A stretch of DNA of 64,000 nucleotides from Gemmata massiliana (lineage in GTDB: Bacteria > Planctomycetota > Planctomycetia > Gemmatales > Gemmataceae), in NCBI RefSeq assembly GCF_901538265.1, contig NZ_LR593886.1:9445738-9509737 (forward strand), written 5' to 3'. Below are positions 16,169 through 25,102 of this stretch, in pieces; position 1 is the first letter of the stretch; each line of letters starts with the position of its first letter. The notes below the pieces were generated by a model that saw nothing but the letters and a program-made list of their open reading frames with translations, searched no databases and was not told where the DNA came from. The translations under genes were made by a program, and so were the position numbers.

Positions 16169-18100
16169 TCACTTGGGCAGGATGACGTCGCGCACAGCGG
16201 ACCGGACCGCACTTCGTTGTGCGCCGCGGATGACCGTCTCGGCCCCGGTCTCAATGAAGCCTATAGTTCTGAGCGAGTTCTCGCGCGTCACGAGTTTGTG
16301 AACGATGTACCGCCCCTGATTGTTTCGCGTGCGAAACACAGTCGGCTGGTTGAACGGGAATTCGGTGGGGTCCGGGGTGACGAGCGGGAGCAAGTCGTCC
16401 GGCGGGTGGCGCGCCGGGCCGAGGAACGGAGCCCGCTGCTCCTCCGTTTTGGCGGGCAGCGCGCCCCACTCCAAGTCGTTGATAACGAACCGAGCCTTCG
16501 GCGTTTTCGTGGCCAGTTCGCGCATCACCTTCACGCGACCGTCCTCGCCGTTCTCGTCGAATCCGATGGAAATGGCCGTGTACACGTGCATGAACCGCAG
16601 CCCCGGCTTCTGGTTCAGGAGCAGGTACGCTGCGTGCGGTGAGTCGAACCACGCGATCACTTCACCGTCGCTCACGCCCTGCGCACGCAAGAAGGTCACG
16701 ACTTCGTTGATTTCTTCCCAACTGATTACGGCCTCGTGCGGCGGATGTAGCCGGAGCCGGTCCCACATCCGGTACCGTTCGGCGGCGTCCAGATCCGGGC
16801 GCCAACACTGGGGCCACAGCCGGAGCCGCTCGGGTGTGAAGATCGGGTGCCGCGGAACGTAATGTTCGCGCTCGTTGGTGGGAATGTTGTTGATCTGTTC
16901 CCAGACCGTTGCACTTTGCTCGGCGAGGAACCACATACTCGTCGTCACCGCGAGCCAGAGCAACACGAGGAGGGTCCACGCCCACCGGTGCGAGGCCCAT
17001 ACGCCCAGCATGAGGAACGTTTCCGGTACGTGCGCGTACTGGAAACCACGCTGGAGGAAGAACGCTTGCGCGGTCCAGGCCAGGTACAACCCGCCCAGTA
17101 CCCCGCGTGCGAATCGCGCGTCCGCGTGCGCTTGTTTGTCCCACAACAGAGCCGGGAGCCGGCGCCCGGCGACCCCGGCACGGTCCGGGCGCGCGTTCGC
17201 GGCCGACCGACTCGCCCAGGGAGCCATGTCCAACACCGACACAAGCGCGAGCGGCACGGTCGGGATCAGTCCGAGACTCCACGGAGGGAACCAGTGAAGT
17301 TCCTGCTCCATGCGCATTCCGACTTCCGCTTTCACCAATTGCAAGTAGCCGGGGTTCCACTGTGTGAAGACTTCGAGGAACGGCTTCCACGTTCCGGTCG
17401 CAAGCAGCCACGTGAGACCCGCGAGCCCCACGACACCGCCGCCGAGCACGTTCCCGAGGAAATCGGTCCCCGCCGCGCGCCACGGACGCGGGAACTCGCC
17501 GGCGATGCGCCGCGCGGTGAGCAGCCACACCGCGGCCGCCATAATCACGATGTGCGGCTTGATCCAGACACCCGCCCCCCACAACAAGCCTTCAAGAAGC
17601 GACGCGCGAAAGGGGGGACTAACCGTCCCACCCATCCCGCGGCGCACGCGGAGTGTAACGGCGGCGAGGGCCGGCAGCGTCATCCAGGTGTCGCGCTGGG
17701 CGTGCGACATTTCCACTGTGAACGGGTAGAACAGCGCCGCGCCCGCGAGCGCCCACCAGCGCGACGCGAGCGACGCGCCGCCCCACTTTGCCAGTCGATC
17801 AATGAGGAACACGGTTCCCGAAACAATCAGCAGGTCCGTTGCCCGCACCGCGACCACACTCTCCCCGAACAGCCACTGAAGGACCGTGAGCACCCACACG
17901 AAGCCGGGCAGGTTGGTGTCGAAGATGTCTTGGTAGTGCGTCCCACCGTTGAGGATGTTACGCGCGGCCATCTGGTACAGCGTGATATCGCACCACGGCG
18001 GCGTTCGCAGAAACAGTGGGATGCCGATGACTAGCGCGACCACTGCGACGACTCGCGCGAACCAAACCGACCGCCACGGGCAACACTGGGAAACAGTCAT
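16169..18100 (-). CDS. Polytopic membrane glycosyltransferase-like protein (GT39/ArnT-like)
   Basis: About 643 residues with roughly ten membrane spans after a short N terminus (first span WFARVVAVVALVIGIPLFL). The first periplasmic loop carries acidic residues (WCDITLYQMAARNIL and DIFDTNLPGFVW) in the place where GT-C enzymes such as ArnT and PMT carry their catalytic Asp. The C-terminal third is soluble (WDRLRLHPPHEAVISWEEI onward). Substrate cannot be assigned. ATG 18100 is chosen; the frame open to 18250 would overlap the upstream LRR gene. The stop at 16169 is about 75 bp from the start of the second membrane glycosyltransferase, so the two are probably co-transcribed. Confidence 0.65.
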   Translation of the reverse strand: MTVSQCCPWRSVWFARVVAVVALVIGIPLFLRTPPWCDITLYQMAARNILNGGTHYQDIFDTNLPGFVWVLTVLQWLFGESVVAVRATDLLIVSGTVFLIDRLAKWGGASLASRWWALAGAALFYPFTVEMSHAQRDTWMTLPALAAVTLRVRRGMGGTVSPPFRASLLEGLLWGAGVWIKPHIVIMAAAVWLLTARRIAGEFPRPWRAAGTDFLGNVLGGGVVGLAGLTWLLATGTWKPFLEVFTQWNPGYLQLVKAEVGMRMEQELHWFPPWSLGLIPTVPLALVSVLDMAPWASRSAANARPDRAGVAGRRLPALLWDKQAHADARFARGVLGGLYLAWTAQAFFLQRGFQYAHVPETFLMLGVWASHRWAWTLLVLLWLAVTTSMWFLAEQSATVWEQINNIPTNEREHYVPRHPIFTPERLRLWPQCWRPDLDAAERYRMWDRLRLHPPHEAVISWEEINEVVTFLRAQGVSDGEVIAWFDSPHAAYLLLNQKPGLRFMHVYTAISIGFDENGEDGRVKVMRELATKTPKARFVINDLEWGALPAKTEEQRAPFLGPARHPPDDLLPLVTPDPTEFPFNQPTVFRTRNNQGRYIVHKLVTRENSLRTIGFIETGAETVIRGAQRSAVRSAVRDVILPK

Positions 18101-18180
18101 TGAGATGCGCGAGCGCGTGAGGAACGGGAGAGGGTTATAAGGAACAGAATACGAGGTGTGCGCACGACACACCAGCAGCG

Positions 18181-19674
18181 TTAGTAGCCGTCCGGGTGCT
18201 TGAACCGCTCCCGGAGCCGCGCTTCCGCTTCGCCGCTCGCGGAAACACATAGGGCACTGAGGTTTGCCAGATTCGGGCTATCGAGCAACGTTCGCACCCC
18301 CGTCTCGGTCATCGGCGGGTTGTACTTCAAGTGTAGCGCACTCAATGCGGAAGCCGCTTTCCACTTCGCCAGCACCGCCGCGCCGCGATCGTCGATCCGG
18401 TTGTACGCGAGCCACAAAATCGGCGGGCACCACGTCCCCAACCCACGGACCAGTGCGCGCACCGCTGTCGTACCCAGATTGTTCGCGTCGATATCGAGGT
18501 ACCAGAGAGCGCGGACGCGCGGGCTCCGGGCGAGCGCACGCACGTCTGCGGTCCGAAGCCGGCTCCCGTGGAAGTGGAGCATTCGCAGCGCGGCTGGGTG
18601 CGCGACGGCCAATCGTTCAGCGTCCAGCCCGTTGCACGGGTTCTGGTCCAAACGCAAGTTCACGAGGCTTGCGAAATGCGGTGAACACAGCAAGTTCGTG
18701 ACACCGCGCCCGGTAATGTGGTTACCCGTCAAATCGAGCGTGCGCAACCGGGTGAAATCGGGGCACGCAGCCAAAATCTCGACCGCATCGTCCCTCAATC
18801 CCACGTACTCGAATCGAACCGAAGTGAGGTTACTGAACTGGCCCGCCGCCAAGGTTCGCGCGGTATCAGTGGTCCAATTCCCCCGCCAACTCTCGGACCC
18901 ACACAGGTGCAAGCGGCGGAGCGTGCGCAAACTCTTGGTCCGAAACAGCGTTTCGGCGGCCGTCGCGCTAATGTGCGGGGCCGATATATCGAGCGTTTGC
19001 AGCCCAGTGAAGTGCGGCGAATCGGCCAAAGTCGACGCAACCTCTTCGGCATCATTGAGCTGCGCTTTGATCGTGCGCACGCGCGCCGCTTCGGGGCGGT
19101 TACCGAATTCGCGCAACCCCGAAGCGCTTTCGTTCATAAGTTCCAGTGAATCAATTCGATCGAGCAATCCCGCATCGGCAAGTTGCTCGACGACGCGACC
19201 CGTGAGCCGGTCGGCATTGAGTGTGACGGCTGGCAAAGTGGTGCGAATCCAATCCACCACCTTCGGCAGGTTTTGCAGGCTATTGAACTGAACACGGCGC
19301 GGGAACCCGCGGTCGAATTCGTCGATCCGCAGCACGTACTTCTTCGGTATTTTTGGCGCCCACCGGTTCTCGTGTTGCCTCAGCAACTCCTCGCTCTGCT
19401 TTGCGAGCGTGACGAGCCTGTGAACGCCCGAATCGATCCGGGGCCAGTCGGTCGCAGTCAGCCCAACAGAGTAGCGGTCGCGAAGGAAGGCGTACATCGC
19501 ATAGCTGTCGCCGTCCTCGGCGGCAATGCGAGCGAACTCGCACTGCGAGCGGATGAACTCGGCGCGAGCACTGTCACCGTTCTCGTCGAGCCAGTCCGCG
19601 AAGACCAGGCGCGGGGTGTCGTCCTCCGAATTGGCCCGAATCGCGGCTAACAATGCGTCACGGTCTGAGGACAT
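18181..19674 (-). CDS. TIGR02996 domain protein with leucine-rich repeats
   Basis: A 497-residue protein. The N-terminal 45 residues (AIRANSEDDTPRLVFADWL, then RAEFIR) are the TIGR02996 repeat-companion domain of planctomycetes and myxobacteria. From about residue 160 come leucine-rich-repeat units of the RNI type (FTGLQTLDISAPHIS, FTRLRTLDLTGNHITGRG, SLVNLRLDQNPCNGL). There is no signal peptide, so a cytoplasmic protein-binding role is likely, but partners are unknown. A paralogue lies at 32766-33992. It stands first in a minus-strand run leading into the glycosyltransferase and giant-protein genes. Confidence 0.85.
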   Translation of the reverse strand: MSSDRDALLAAIRANSEDDTPRLVFADWLDENGDSARAEFIRSQCEFARIAAEDGDSYAMYAFLRDRYSVGLTATDWPRIDSGVHRLVTLAKQSEELLRQHENRWAPKIPKKYVLRIDEFDRGFPRRVQFNSLQNLPKVVDWIRTTLPAVTLNADRLTGRVVEQLADAGLLDRIDSLELMNESASGLREFGNRPEAARVRTIKAQLNDAEEVASTLADSPHFTGLQTLDISAPHISATAAETLFRTKSLRTLRRLHLCGSESWRGNWTTDTARTLAAGQFSNLTSVRFEYVGLRDDAVEILAACPDFTRLRTLDLTGNHITGRGVTNLLCSPHFASLVNLRLDQNPCNGLDAERLAVAHPAALRMLHFHGSRLRTADVRALARSPRVRALWYLDIDANNLGTTAVRALVRGLGTWCPPILWLAYNRIDDRGAAVLAKWKAASALSALHLKYNPPMTETGVRTLLDSPNLANLSALCVSASGEAEARLRERFKHPDGY

Positions 19675-19971
19675 TGGGCTAATTCACCGATCTCCGAAAA
19701 CCGTTACGTAGCAAAAACTTACGGCAAAACAGCTAACATTTGCTAACATTTCCGGCCCGCACGGTGCCGGGAGCCCGACCAACAAGTAAACGAACACGCG
19801 CGGCGACTACTTATTATTCGGTGAGTGGCTGTGGTTCTTTGTCACCTCGCGCGTATTGCCAACATTTCTGGCTTCCATCCGGGCCGAGCAACTCAGCACG
19901 TCTCGCATATCATAAATCATGCAATAAATGAACACAAGTTCACAATAGAAAATTCTTGTGCGATTTGATTA
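19675..19971. other. AT-rich intergenic region upstream of the TIGR02996/LRR gene
   Basis: About 300 bases of lower GC content than the surroundings, with no credible reading frame. It has a tandem GCTAACATTT at about 19731-19750 and a short inverted repeat TGAAC/GTTCA at 19929-19942. It probably contains the promoter of the minus-strand LRR gene, but no convincing -35/-10 pair could be fixed. It ends at a dispersed palindrome. Confidence 0.4.
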
Positions 19972-20043
19972 CCACTCGCTCGTTAACACTCGCGGTTCGC
20001 CAAGAAGCCTCCGGGCGAACCGCGAGTGTTAACGAGCGGGTGG
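19972..20043. repeat. Dispersed 72-bp palindromic repeat, copy 1
   Basis: The left arm 19972-20001 and right arm 20014-20043 are inverted complements over 30 bases with one mismatch (T for C near the outer end), separated by 12 bases. The core is GTTAACACTCGCGGTTCGCC. The same element occurs at 30503-30574 and 36729-36795. This copy is 28 bp from the stop of the CE15 esterase gene. Confidence 0.9.
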
Positions 20044-20071
20044 AATTGCCCAATCAGGCCGACCGCTCGCA

Positions 20072-21349
20072 TCACTTCAGCCACTTGTCGGCGAACTGCG
20101 TGAACGCCTTCCAGTCGTCGGGGGTCATGCTGTGTTTGCCCGCGCGAATGAAGTAGCCGAGGCGGTCGTCGCTCAGTTTGCCCTGCTCCGGCATTTTGTC
20201 CGCGACTGGCTTCGTGTCGCCGTAGAGCTTGTACGCGGGCGCGGCGGCGGTCAGCACATCGAACTGGCCGCTCGGGTTCGCCCACTGATCGTCCTCCGCG
20301 TTGGTGAGGAGCACCGGGCGCGGGGCACAGATCGCGACGAGGGCGTGCTGGTCGAACGGGATCTTGGTGGTGTCGCTGCCGAACGCGCGAAAGTGGCCGC
20401 AGAACCAGTGCGGGAACGCGGTCGTGATGCGCTTGACCGTTTCCGCCTTCTCGTTCTTGCTGCGGCTCGGTCCGGCCCCGCCGCACCCCGATTGGTGCGG
20501 GATCACCACCGCGATACGATCGTCAAACGCCCCGGCCAGCAGCGCGGTCTTGCCCAACCGCGAGTGCCCGACCACAGCAAGGCGTTTCGCGTCGATGCTC
20601 TTGTCGGTCACGAGGAAATCGACGGCGCGGTGGCACCCCCACGCCCACCACATAACGGTGGCCGTCTCGTCGAGCGGGGCGTCGCCCTTGTAAACGGGAA
20701 GCGTGGCCCGCATGCCCTCGCGCACGTCCGGGCGATCGGGCTGGATGTCGCCGCAATAAAACGTCGCGACCGCGTACCCCTTCTCGACGATCTGTTGCAG
20801 CGGCCACGTACTGGCCTGCTTCCCGCGGCCCGCGGCGGTCGCCTTGTTCGTACCCTTCTCGACGCCGGGGTAGTTGGCCGGAACCCACGCGGTCGGGATG
20901 CGCACCTTTTCGTGTGACGTGAGCAAGTGGTTCCCGCCGAAGTTCGGGCCGACGAAGCACGCGGCCGGTACCTTCCCGTTGGGCGTGGCGATCAGCAGGT
21001 AAATCTTCGGCCACTGCGATTCGCTGAAGCTCACCTCGACCTCGCGGAGCGTTCCCGCGCCGCCGAGCGCCTGTGTGTCCTCGAACAACACCTTCTCCGT
21101 CACCACGACCTTCACCGGTTCTGTCAAATGCGGGTAGCGGCCGTACATGTAGTGCTGGAACAGCTCCTTCAGTTCGGGGCGCCGTTTCTCTTCCCAGTCC
21201 TTTTTGCTGGTGATCTTGGTGCCGTCGCGCATCGCGAGCACGTCCGGGAATTCGGCGACCGATGGCAATTTGTCTGGTGGAGGTAGGGCCGCGGGCGTGG
21301 CAACGACAGTCATAACGAGGATTCCGAAGCCGGCGAGGGAGAGTCGCAT
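20072..21349 (-). CDS. CE15 glucuronoyl esterase-like exported hydrolase
   Basis: A 425-residue alpha/beta hydrolase with a signal peptide (MRLSLAGFGILVMTVVATPA). VVGHSRLGKTAL near residue 240 holds the nucleophile Ser and is the bacterial form of the GCSRxG motif of carbohydrate esterase family 15. HQSGCGGAG and the terminal GKHSMTPDDW, with the catalytic His, also fit. CE15 enzymes split ester bonds between glucuronoxylan and lignin; some bacterial members act on other glucuronate esters, and the substrate is not visible here. The start at 21349 follows GGAG; the GTG at 21397 is rejected because it would add residues ahead of a good signal peptide. Confidence 0.8.
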   Translation of the reverse strand: MRLSLAGFGILVMTVVATPAALPPPDKLPSVAEFPDVLAMRDGTKITSKKDWEEKRRPELKELFQHYMYGRYPHLTEPVKVVVTEKVLFEDTQALGGAGTLREVEVSFSESQWPKIYLLIATPNGKVPAACFVGPNFGGNHLLTSHEKVRIPTAWVPANYPGVEKGTNKATAAGRGKQASTWPLQQIVEKGYAVATFYCGDIQPDRPDVREGMRATLPVYKGDAPLDETATVMWWAWGCHRAVDFLVTDKSIDAKRLAVVGHSRLGKTALLAGAFDDRIAVVIPHQSGCGGAGPSRSKNEKAETVKRITTAFPHWFCGHFRAFGSDTTKIPFDQHALVAICAPRPVLLTNAEDDQWANPSGQFDVLTAAAPAYKLYGDTKPVADKMPEQGKLSDDRLGYFIRAGKHSMTPDDWKAFTQFADKWLK

Positions 21350-21467
21350 CGGGAACGCGCTCCGACGAGGTGAGTGATTCAGAGGTTTTTCGCTCACTCT
21401 GAAACAAAGCGGGCCGGGGGTTGCCCCCGACCCGCACAGTATCCGACGCGACCCGAGCCCGCAACGG

Positions 21468-23429
21468 TCAGAACACCAGCCCCAAACCGCTGAAGATGAC
21501 GAGCGGCTCCAGCCCGATCACTTCGAGCGGCAAGCTGAACGATTCGTTCACTTCGACGCGGATCGTTTTGCCGTCGTCGCGCGTCACAGTGAGATTGGGG
21601 AACAGGTGCCGGCTCAGTTCGTGCCCGTTCGGGACGAGGCCCACATCGATCGGGTCGAAATCGGTCTCGTTGTTCTCGCTGAACTGGTTCCGCAACCCGA
21701 GCGTGCTGACCAGGAGCGGCCCGACGCAGCACAGGTTCTGCACGGTGGACTTCGGGTTGCAGTATTGGAGCCCGCACCCGTCCTGCGGCATCTTCGCGAG
21801 GCGCTTGGCGGTCTCGGCCTCCGGCTTCCACTTTTCGATATCACCCTTCGTGCGGAAGATCACGCCCTGCACCGCTTGCGGGTGCCCGGCGATCACGAGC
21901 CACTCGCCCACGATCGCGTAGGTGGGAGTGATGACGCCGAACCCGCGTGCGTAGAACTCGCGCACCTCAACGCCTTTCACCATCTTCTTCCGCACCTTGA
22001 TCGGACTATTAGCGACCGCTTCGAGGGCGCGCTGCACGCGGTCGGTCGCGGCCCGCACCTTCGCCGGGTCTTTGCACGACACGCAGACCACCGTACCGAA
22101 CACCGACAGCCCTTCCGACGGGCTCTGGTACACCACGAACTTGTCGCCCAGGTGCGGCAGCAGATCGTCCTTCATCGAGATACCGAGGAACTTGTCCACC
22201 TCGCGCGCCATGAAGTCCTTGCGCGCCTTGATAACATCCGCAGGTGTTTGCTTCTTCCCCCCATCCTCGACCCCGAAATCCTCGTTCATCGTGAGGAAGT
22301 CGATGAGGCTCAGGCCCGCGTCGTAGGTCGCAGCCGGGTCGAGCCGGAGCGCGGAGAACCGGCTCACGTCCGGCGGCATCGGCGGCAGATCGTTTAGCCC
22401 GAAGGGTTGGTTCTTGAGCGCCTTCGCGAACCCCTTGCGCTCGCCGGGTACGTCGAACTCGTACACCGCACGCGACTCCTTGCCGTCGAACCCGGAGGTG
22501 AAGACGATCGCCTTCAGCCCGCCGATCCCGATCCCGTCGAGCCGCTCCTTCAACCCGGGCACGAACGGCCCCGCCAGACTCTTCGCGAGGCCGACGACTT
22601 TTTCGGTATCAACGAACCCGCGCGTGATCGTCTCGAACTCGCCCGTCTTCAGTGCGCGCTGGAACAGCGGGTGGCCAGTGATTCCGCCCTTCTTGGCGTT
22701 GGCTTCCATCTCCGTGATGATGGCCTCGGGCTTGCGCGTCCCGGTGTAGAAGACGAAGTGCTTGCCCTCGACCCACCACGCGACATTGAGATTAACCGGC
22801 CCTTCACCTTGCGGTACGTCCAGCCGGAACCCTTTTCGCCCCTTCACATTAAGCGATTCGATCTTGGTTTCGGCCTTGTGCATCAGGAGCCGGAGGGAGC
22901 CGAACAGCACTTCGGCCTTGTCACCCGAATCCGGCACGATGACGATCAACTGCGCGTCCGGCAGGATCGCGTCGGCGCTGGGCAACTTCCCGCTCAGCAG
23001 CCCGGTGAGCGCGCCGCCCACGCCCCGAATCGTCGGTGCGGCCTCGCGCACTTCCCCGGCGACGATCACACCCCGATCCGCGATGAGGTCGACGAACTTC
23101 TCGGCCGACTTCAGGTCGACGAGGTTCGATTTGAGTTCCGCCGGCGACTGACCGTCGAGCAGCGGGTCCGCGAGCACGGACGAGCCGATCAACTTCGGCC
23201 CCTTCGCGACCAGCGCGCGAACGCTGTCACCGGTCGGTCCGGCCATCACCGATCCCCAAACGGACTTCTTGTACGCCTCGTTGTGGGCCGTGATGCCATC
23301 CCAGCGCGCGTAAAACTGCGTCGTGGGCGGGAGAAGTCGCTCGGGCGCGGTAGCGGGCGACCCGTCCGCCGCGAAAGTCGGAGACGCGAAAGCCAGCGCG
23401 ACCAGCGCCAGCGCGAGCGAACGGGGCAT
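21468..23429 (-). CDS. Exported DUF3352-like protein of unknown function
   Basis: A 653-residue exported protein beginning with a clear signal peptide (MPRSLALALVALAFASPTFA). The body alternates helices and strands; segments such as PPTTQFYARWDGITAHNEA, FVFYTGTRKPEAI and ATYDAGLSLIDFLTMNEDFG resemble the DUF3352 family of large bacterial exported proteins. No catalytic motif is visible. GGAG precedes the ATG. It lies about 145 bp downstream of the DUF1501 gene on the same strand, with a tandem and inverted repeat in between, so it may be the third gene of the DUF1800-DUF1501 operon. Confidence 0.6.
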   Translation of the reverse strand: MPRSLALALVALAFASPTFAADGSPATAPERLLPPTTQFYARWDGITAHNEAYKKSVWGSVMAGPTGDSVRALVAKGPKLIGSSVLADPLLDGQSPAELKSNLVDLKSAEKFVDLIADRGVIVAGEVREAAPTIRGVGGALTGLLSGKLPSADAILPDAQLIVIVPDSGDKAEVLFGSLRLLMHKAETKIESLNVKGRKGFRLDVPQGEGPVNLNVAWWVEGKHFVFYTGTRKPEAIITEMEANAKKGGITGHPLFQRALKTGEFETITRGFVDTEKVVGLAKSLAGPFVPGLKERLDGIGIGGLKAIVFTSGFDGKESRAVYEFDVPGERKGFAKALKNQPFGLNDLPPMPPDVSRFSALRLDPAATYDAGLSLIDFLTMNEDFGVEDGGKKQTPADVIKARKDFMAREVDKFLGISMKDDLLPHLGDKFVVYQSPSEGLSVFGTVVCVSCKDPAKVRAATDRVQRALEAVANSPIKVRKKMVKGVEVREFYARGFGVITPTYAIVGEWLVIAGHPQAVQGVIFRTKGDIEKWKPEAETAKRLAKMPQDGCGLQYCNPKSTVQNLCCVGPLLVSTLGLRNQFSENNETDFDPIDVGLVPNGHELSRHLFPNLTVTRDDGKTIRVEVNESFSLPLEVIGLEPLVIFSGLGLVF

Positions 23430-23451
23430 GGGAACTCCGATCCGGGAAGAT

Positions 23452-23575
23452 GAACGGGTGAGAGGGTGAAGGGGCGAGAGGGTGAAGGGGCGAAACAGCG
23501 AGAGAAGAAAGATGAGACGACAGAAGCGTACTTCTGCCTTTCACCCATTCACCCTCTCGTTCTTCGCCCCTTCTC
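23452..23575. repeat. Tandem 16-bp repeat facing an inverted copy
   Basis: Two exact copies of AGAGGGTGAAGGGGCG occupy 23461-23476 and 23477-23492. A facing pyrimidine-rich stretch at about 23541-23572 (cacccattcaccctctcg, then cttcgcccctt) is their approximate inverted complement. Together they can form an imperfect stem of about 30 bp between the DUF1501 and DUF3352-like genes. Confidence 0.6.
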
Positions 23576-24991
23576 TTACATCTTCTCCATCGGCGGGGGC
23601 ACGTCCTCTTTCACCGGAGGGGCGCCCGCTCCCGGAAGAGGCGCGTCGTCCGGGATGGCCCCGGGCGGGAGCGCGTTGCCAGACTTGCTCGGTCCCGAAC
23701 CGGCCGGCGCCTTCTTCTTGCGGTCGATGAGCGGGAGCTTCTCGAACTTGTCGTCGAGCACGCCGCGGCTGTCCACTTCGAGCCAGTCGTCGAGCAGCGT
23801 GGCGTACACGCGGCGGAAATCGGTGTGGTACTTGATGTCGCCGTCGGTGAGGTCCGAGAGGCTCGGGTGCTTGCCCACCAGCCCACCGACCACCTGCGAA
23901 CCGGCCAGGAACATGCACGAGCCGCTCCCGTGATCGGTCCCGCGGCTGCCGTTCTCCTTCACCCGGCGCCCGAACTCCGAGTACGTCATCACGGCGACGC
24001 GCTCCGAGTGCTCCGCTTGCAACCCGTTGAAGAAGTTGCCGATGGCGCTCGACAGTTCGCCGAGCAACTTCCCGTGCATCTCGGCCTGCCCGGAGTGCGT
24101 GTCGAAGCCACCGAGCTGGACGTAATAGAGCCGCGTGCCCAGTCCCTTCTGGATCAGGCGCCCGACGAGTCCGAGTTTGCCGCCGAGCGTGTTGAGGTCG
24201 TCCGGATCGCGCTGCACGACGCGACCGCCCACGAACTCGTTGGTCCGCCCCTGACCGCTGCCGCCCGCTTCGCGGAGCGCGTCGTCGATCTTCTTGAGGC
24301 TGGTGTACGTTTGGAGCTGGCGCTTCCGGACGAACGCCGCGAGGTCGGCCTTACCCGTGTCCTTCTCGCCGTTCAGGTCTTCGATGAGTGCCTTGCGGTT
24401 GGCCTGATTGCCCGTCAGTTGGAGCTTGAAGCTCGCGCGATCGGCGAGGCTGATGACGCCACCGTCCGCCCCCTGCATCGCGACGGGAAGGCGCTCGTTC
24501 CCGAGATACATGCCCGGGACGCCCGCGTCCTTGATGCTCATACCGGGGATGCTGCGTGCGAGCCAGCCACTCGTGTGCCCGCGCTTCGGGTCCGCGAGCT
24601 GCCAGATGTCCATGCTCTCGAAGTGCGAGCGGTCCGGGTTCGGGTACCCGACCCCCTGAAGCACCGCGAGTCGCTTTTCGTCGTACAGGCGCTTCAGCTC
24701 GTTCATGCGCGGGTGCAGCCCGTGGTAGTCGTCGAGCTTCTGCACTTCCTTCTTGCCGAACGCGAGCGTGGGGCGCGCCTTGTGGTAGAGGTCGTCGCCG
24801 TAGGGGGCGACGGTGTTCAGCCCGTCGTTCCCGCCGGTGAGTTCAATCACCACGAGAACGGTGTCCTTCTTCTTGTCTTCCTTCTCCGCAGCGCGCGCGG
24901 TCGAGGCGAGGAACTCCGGCACCACCCCACCGACAGCGAGCAGACTCGACGTGCCGAGGGTGGTCTTTAGGAAGTCGCGTCGGGTGGACAT
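23576..24991 (-). CDS. DUF1501 protein, Tat-exported
   Basis: A 471-residue protein with a twin-arginine signal (STRRDFLKTTLGTSSLLAVG), so it is exported folded. DUF1501 marks are VVIELTGGNDGLNTV, YPNPDRSHFESMDIW, GGFDTHSGQAEMHGKLLGE, VMTYSEFGRRVKEN and GTDHGSGSCMFLAG. The family resembles the alkaline-phosphatase/sulfatase fold, with conserved His and Asp as likely metal ligands; activity is not established. It is paired with the DUF1800 gene immediately upstream, a common planctomycete and proteobacterial arrangement. A short Pro/Gly-rich C-terminal tail (PLPGAGAPPVKEDVPPP) is extra. GAGG lies before the ATG. Confidence 0.9.
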   Translation of the reverse strand: MSTRRDFLKTTLGTSSLLAVGGVVPEFLASTARAAEKEDKKKDTVLVVIELTGGNDGLNTVAPYGDDLYHKARPTLAFGKKEVQKLDDYHGLHPRMNELKRLYDEKRLAVLQGVGYPNPDRSHFESMDIWQLADPKRGHTSGWLARSIPGMSIKDAGVPGMYLGNERLPVAMQGADGGVISLADRASFKLQLTGNQANRKALIEDLNGEKDTGKADLAAFVRKRQLQTYTSLKKIDDALREAGGSGQGRTNEFVGGRVVQRDPDDLNTLGGKLGLVGRLIQKGLGTRLYYVQLGGFDTHSGQAEMHGKLLGELSSAIGNFFNGLQAEHSERVAVMTYSEFGRRVKENGSRGTDHGSGSCMFLAGSQVVGGLVGKHPSLSDLTDGDIKYHTDFRRVYATLLDDWLEVDSRGVLDDKFEKLPLIDRKKKAPAGSGPSKSGNALPPGAIPDDAPLPGAGAPPVKEDVPPPMEKM

Positions 24992-25016
24992 TGGCGAACC
25001 TCGGTGAAAGGGATTG

Positions 25017-25102
25017 GGCGAACGGCCGGCGTGAGCCGGCTGGTGAAAGCCGCGAGCGAAGGAGGCACAAACCCCTCGACCGGTGTGAACCGGCGGTTCG
25101 CC
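25017..25102. repeat. Palindromic repeat between DUF1800 and DUF1501 genes
   Basis: The left arm 25017-25044 contains CGAACGGCCGGCGTGAGCCG; the right arm at about 25077-25102 ends AACCGGCGGTTCGCC. They are partly complementary (GGCGAAC/GTTCGCC and CCGG blocks). The arm motif recurs as the outer arms of the nested element at 36683-36841. It directly abuts the DUF1800 stop codon. Confidence 0.6.

Noticed and set aside
23825..24970. Plus-strand frame of 381 codons opposite the DUF1501 gene
   Set aside because: Antisense shadow of a gene with a twin-arginine signal and full DUF1501 motifs.
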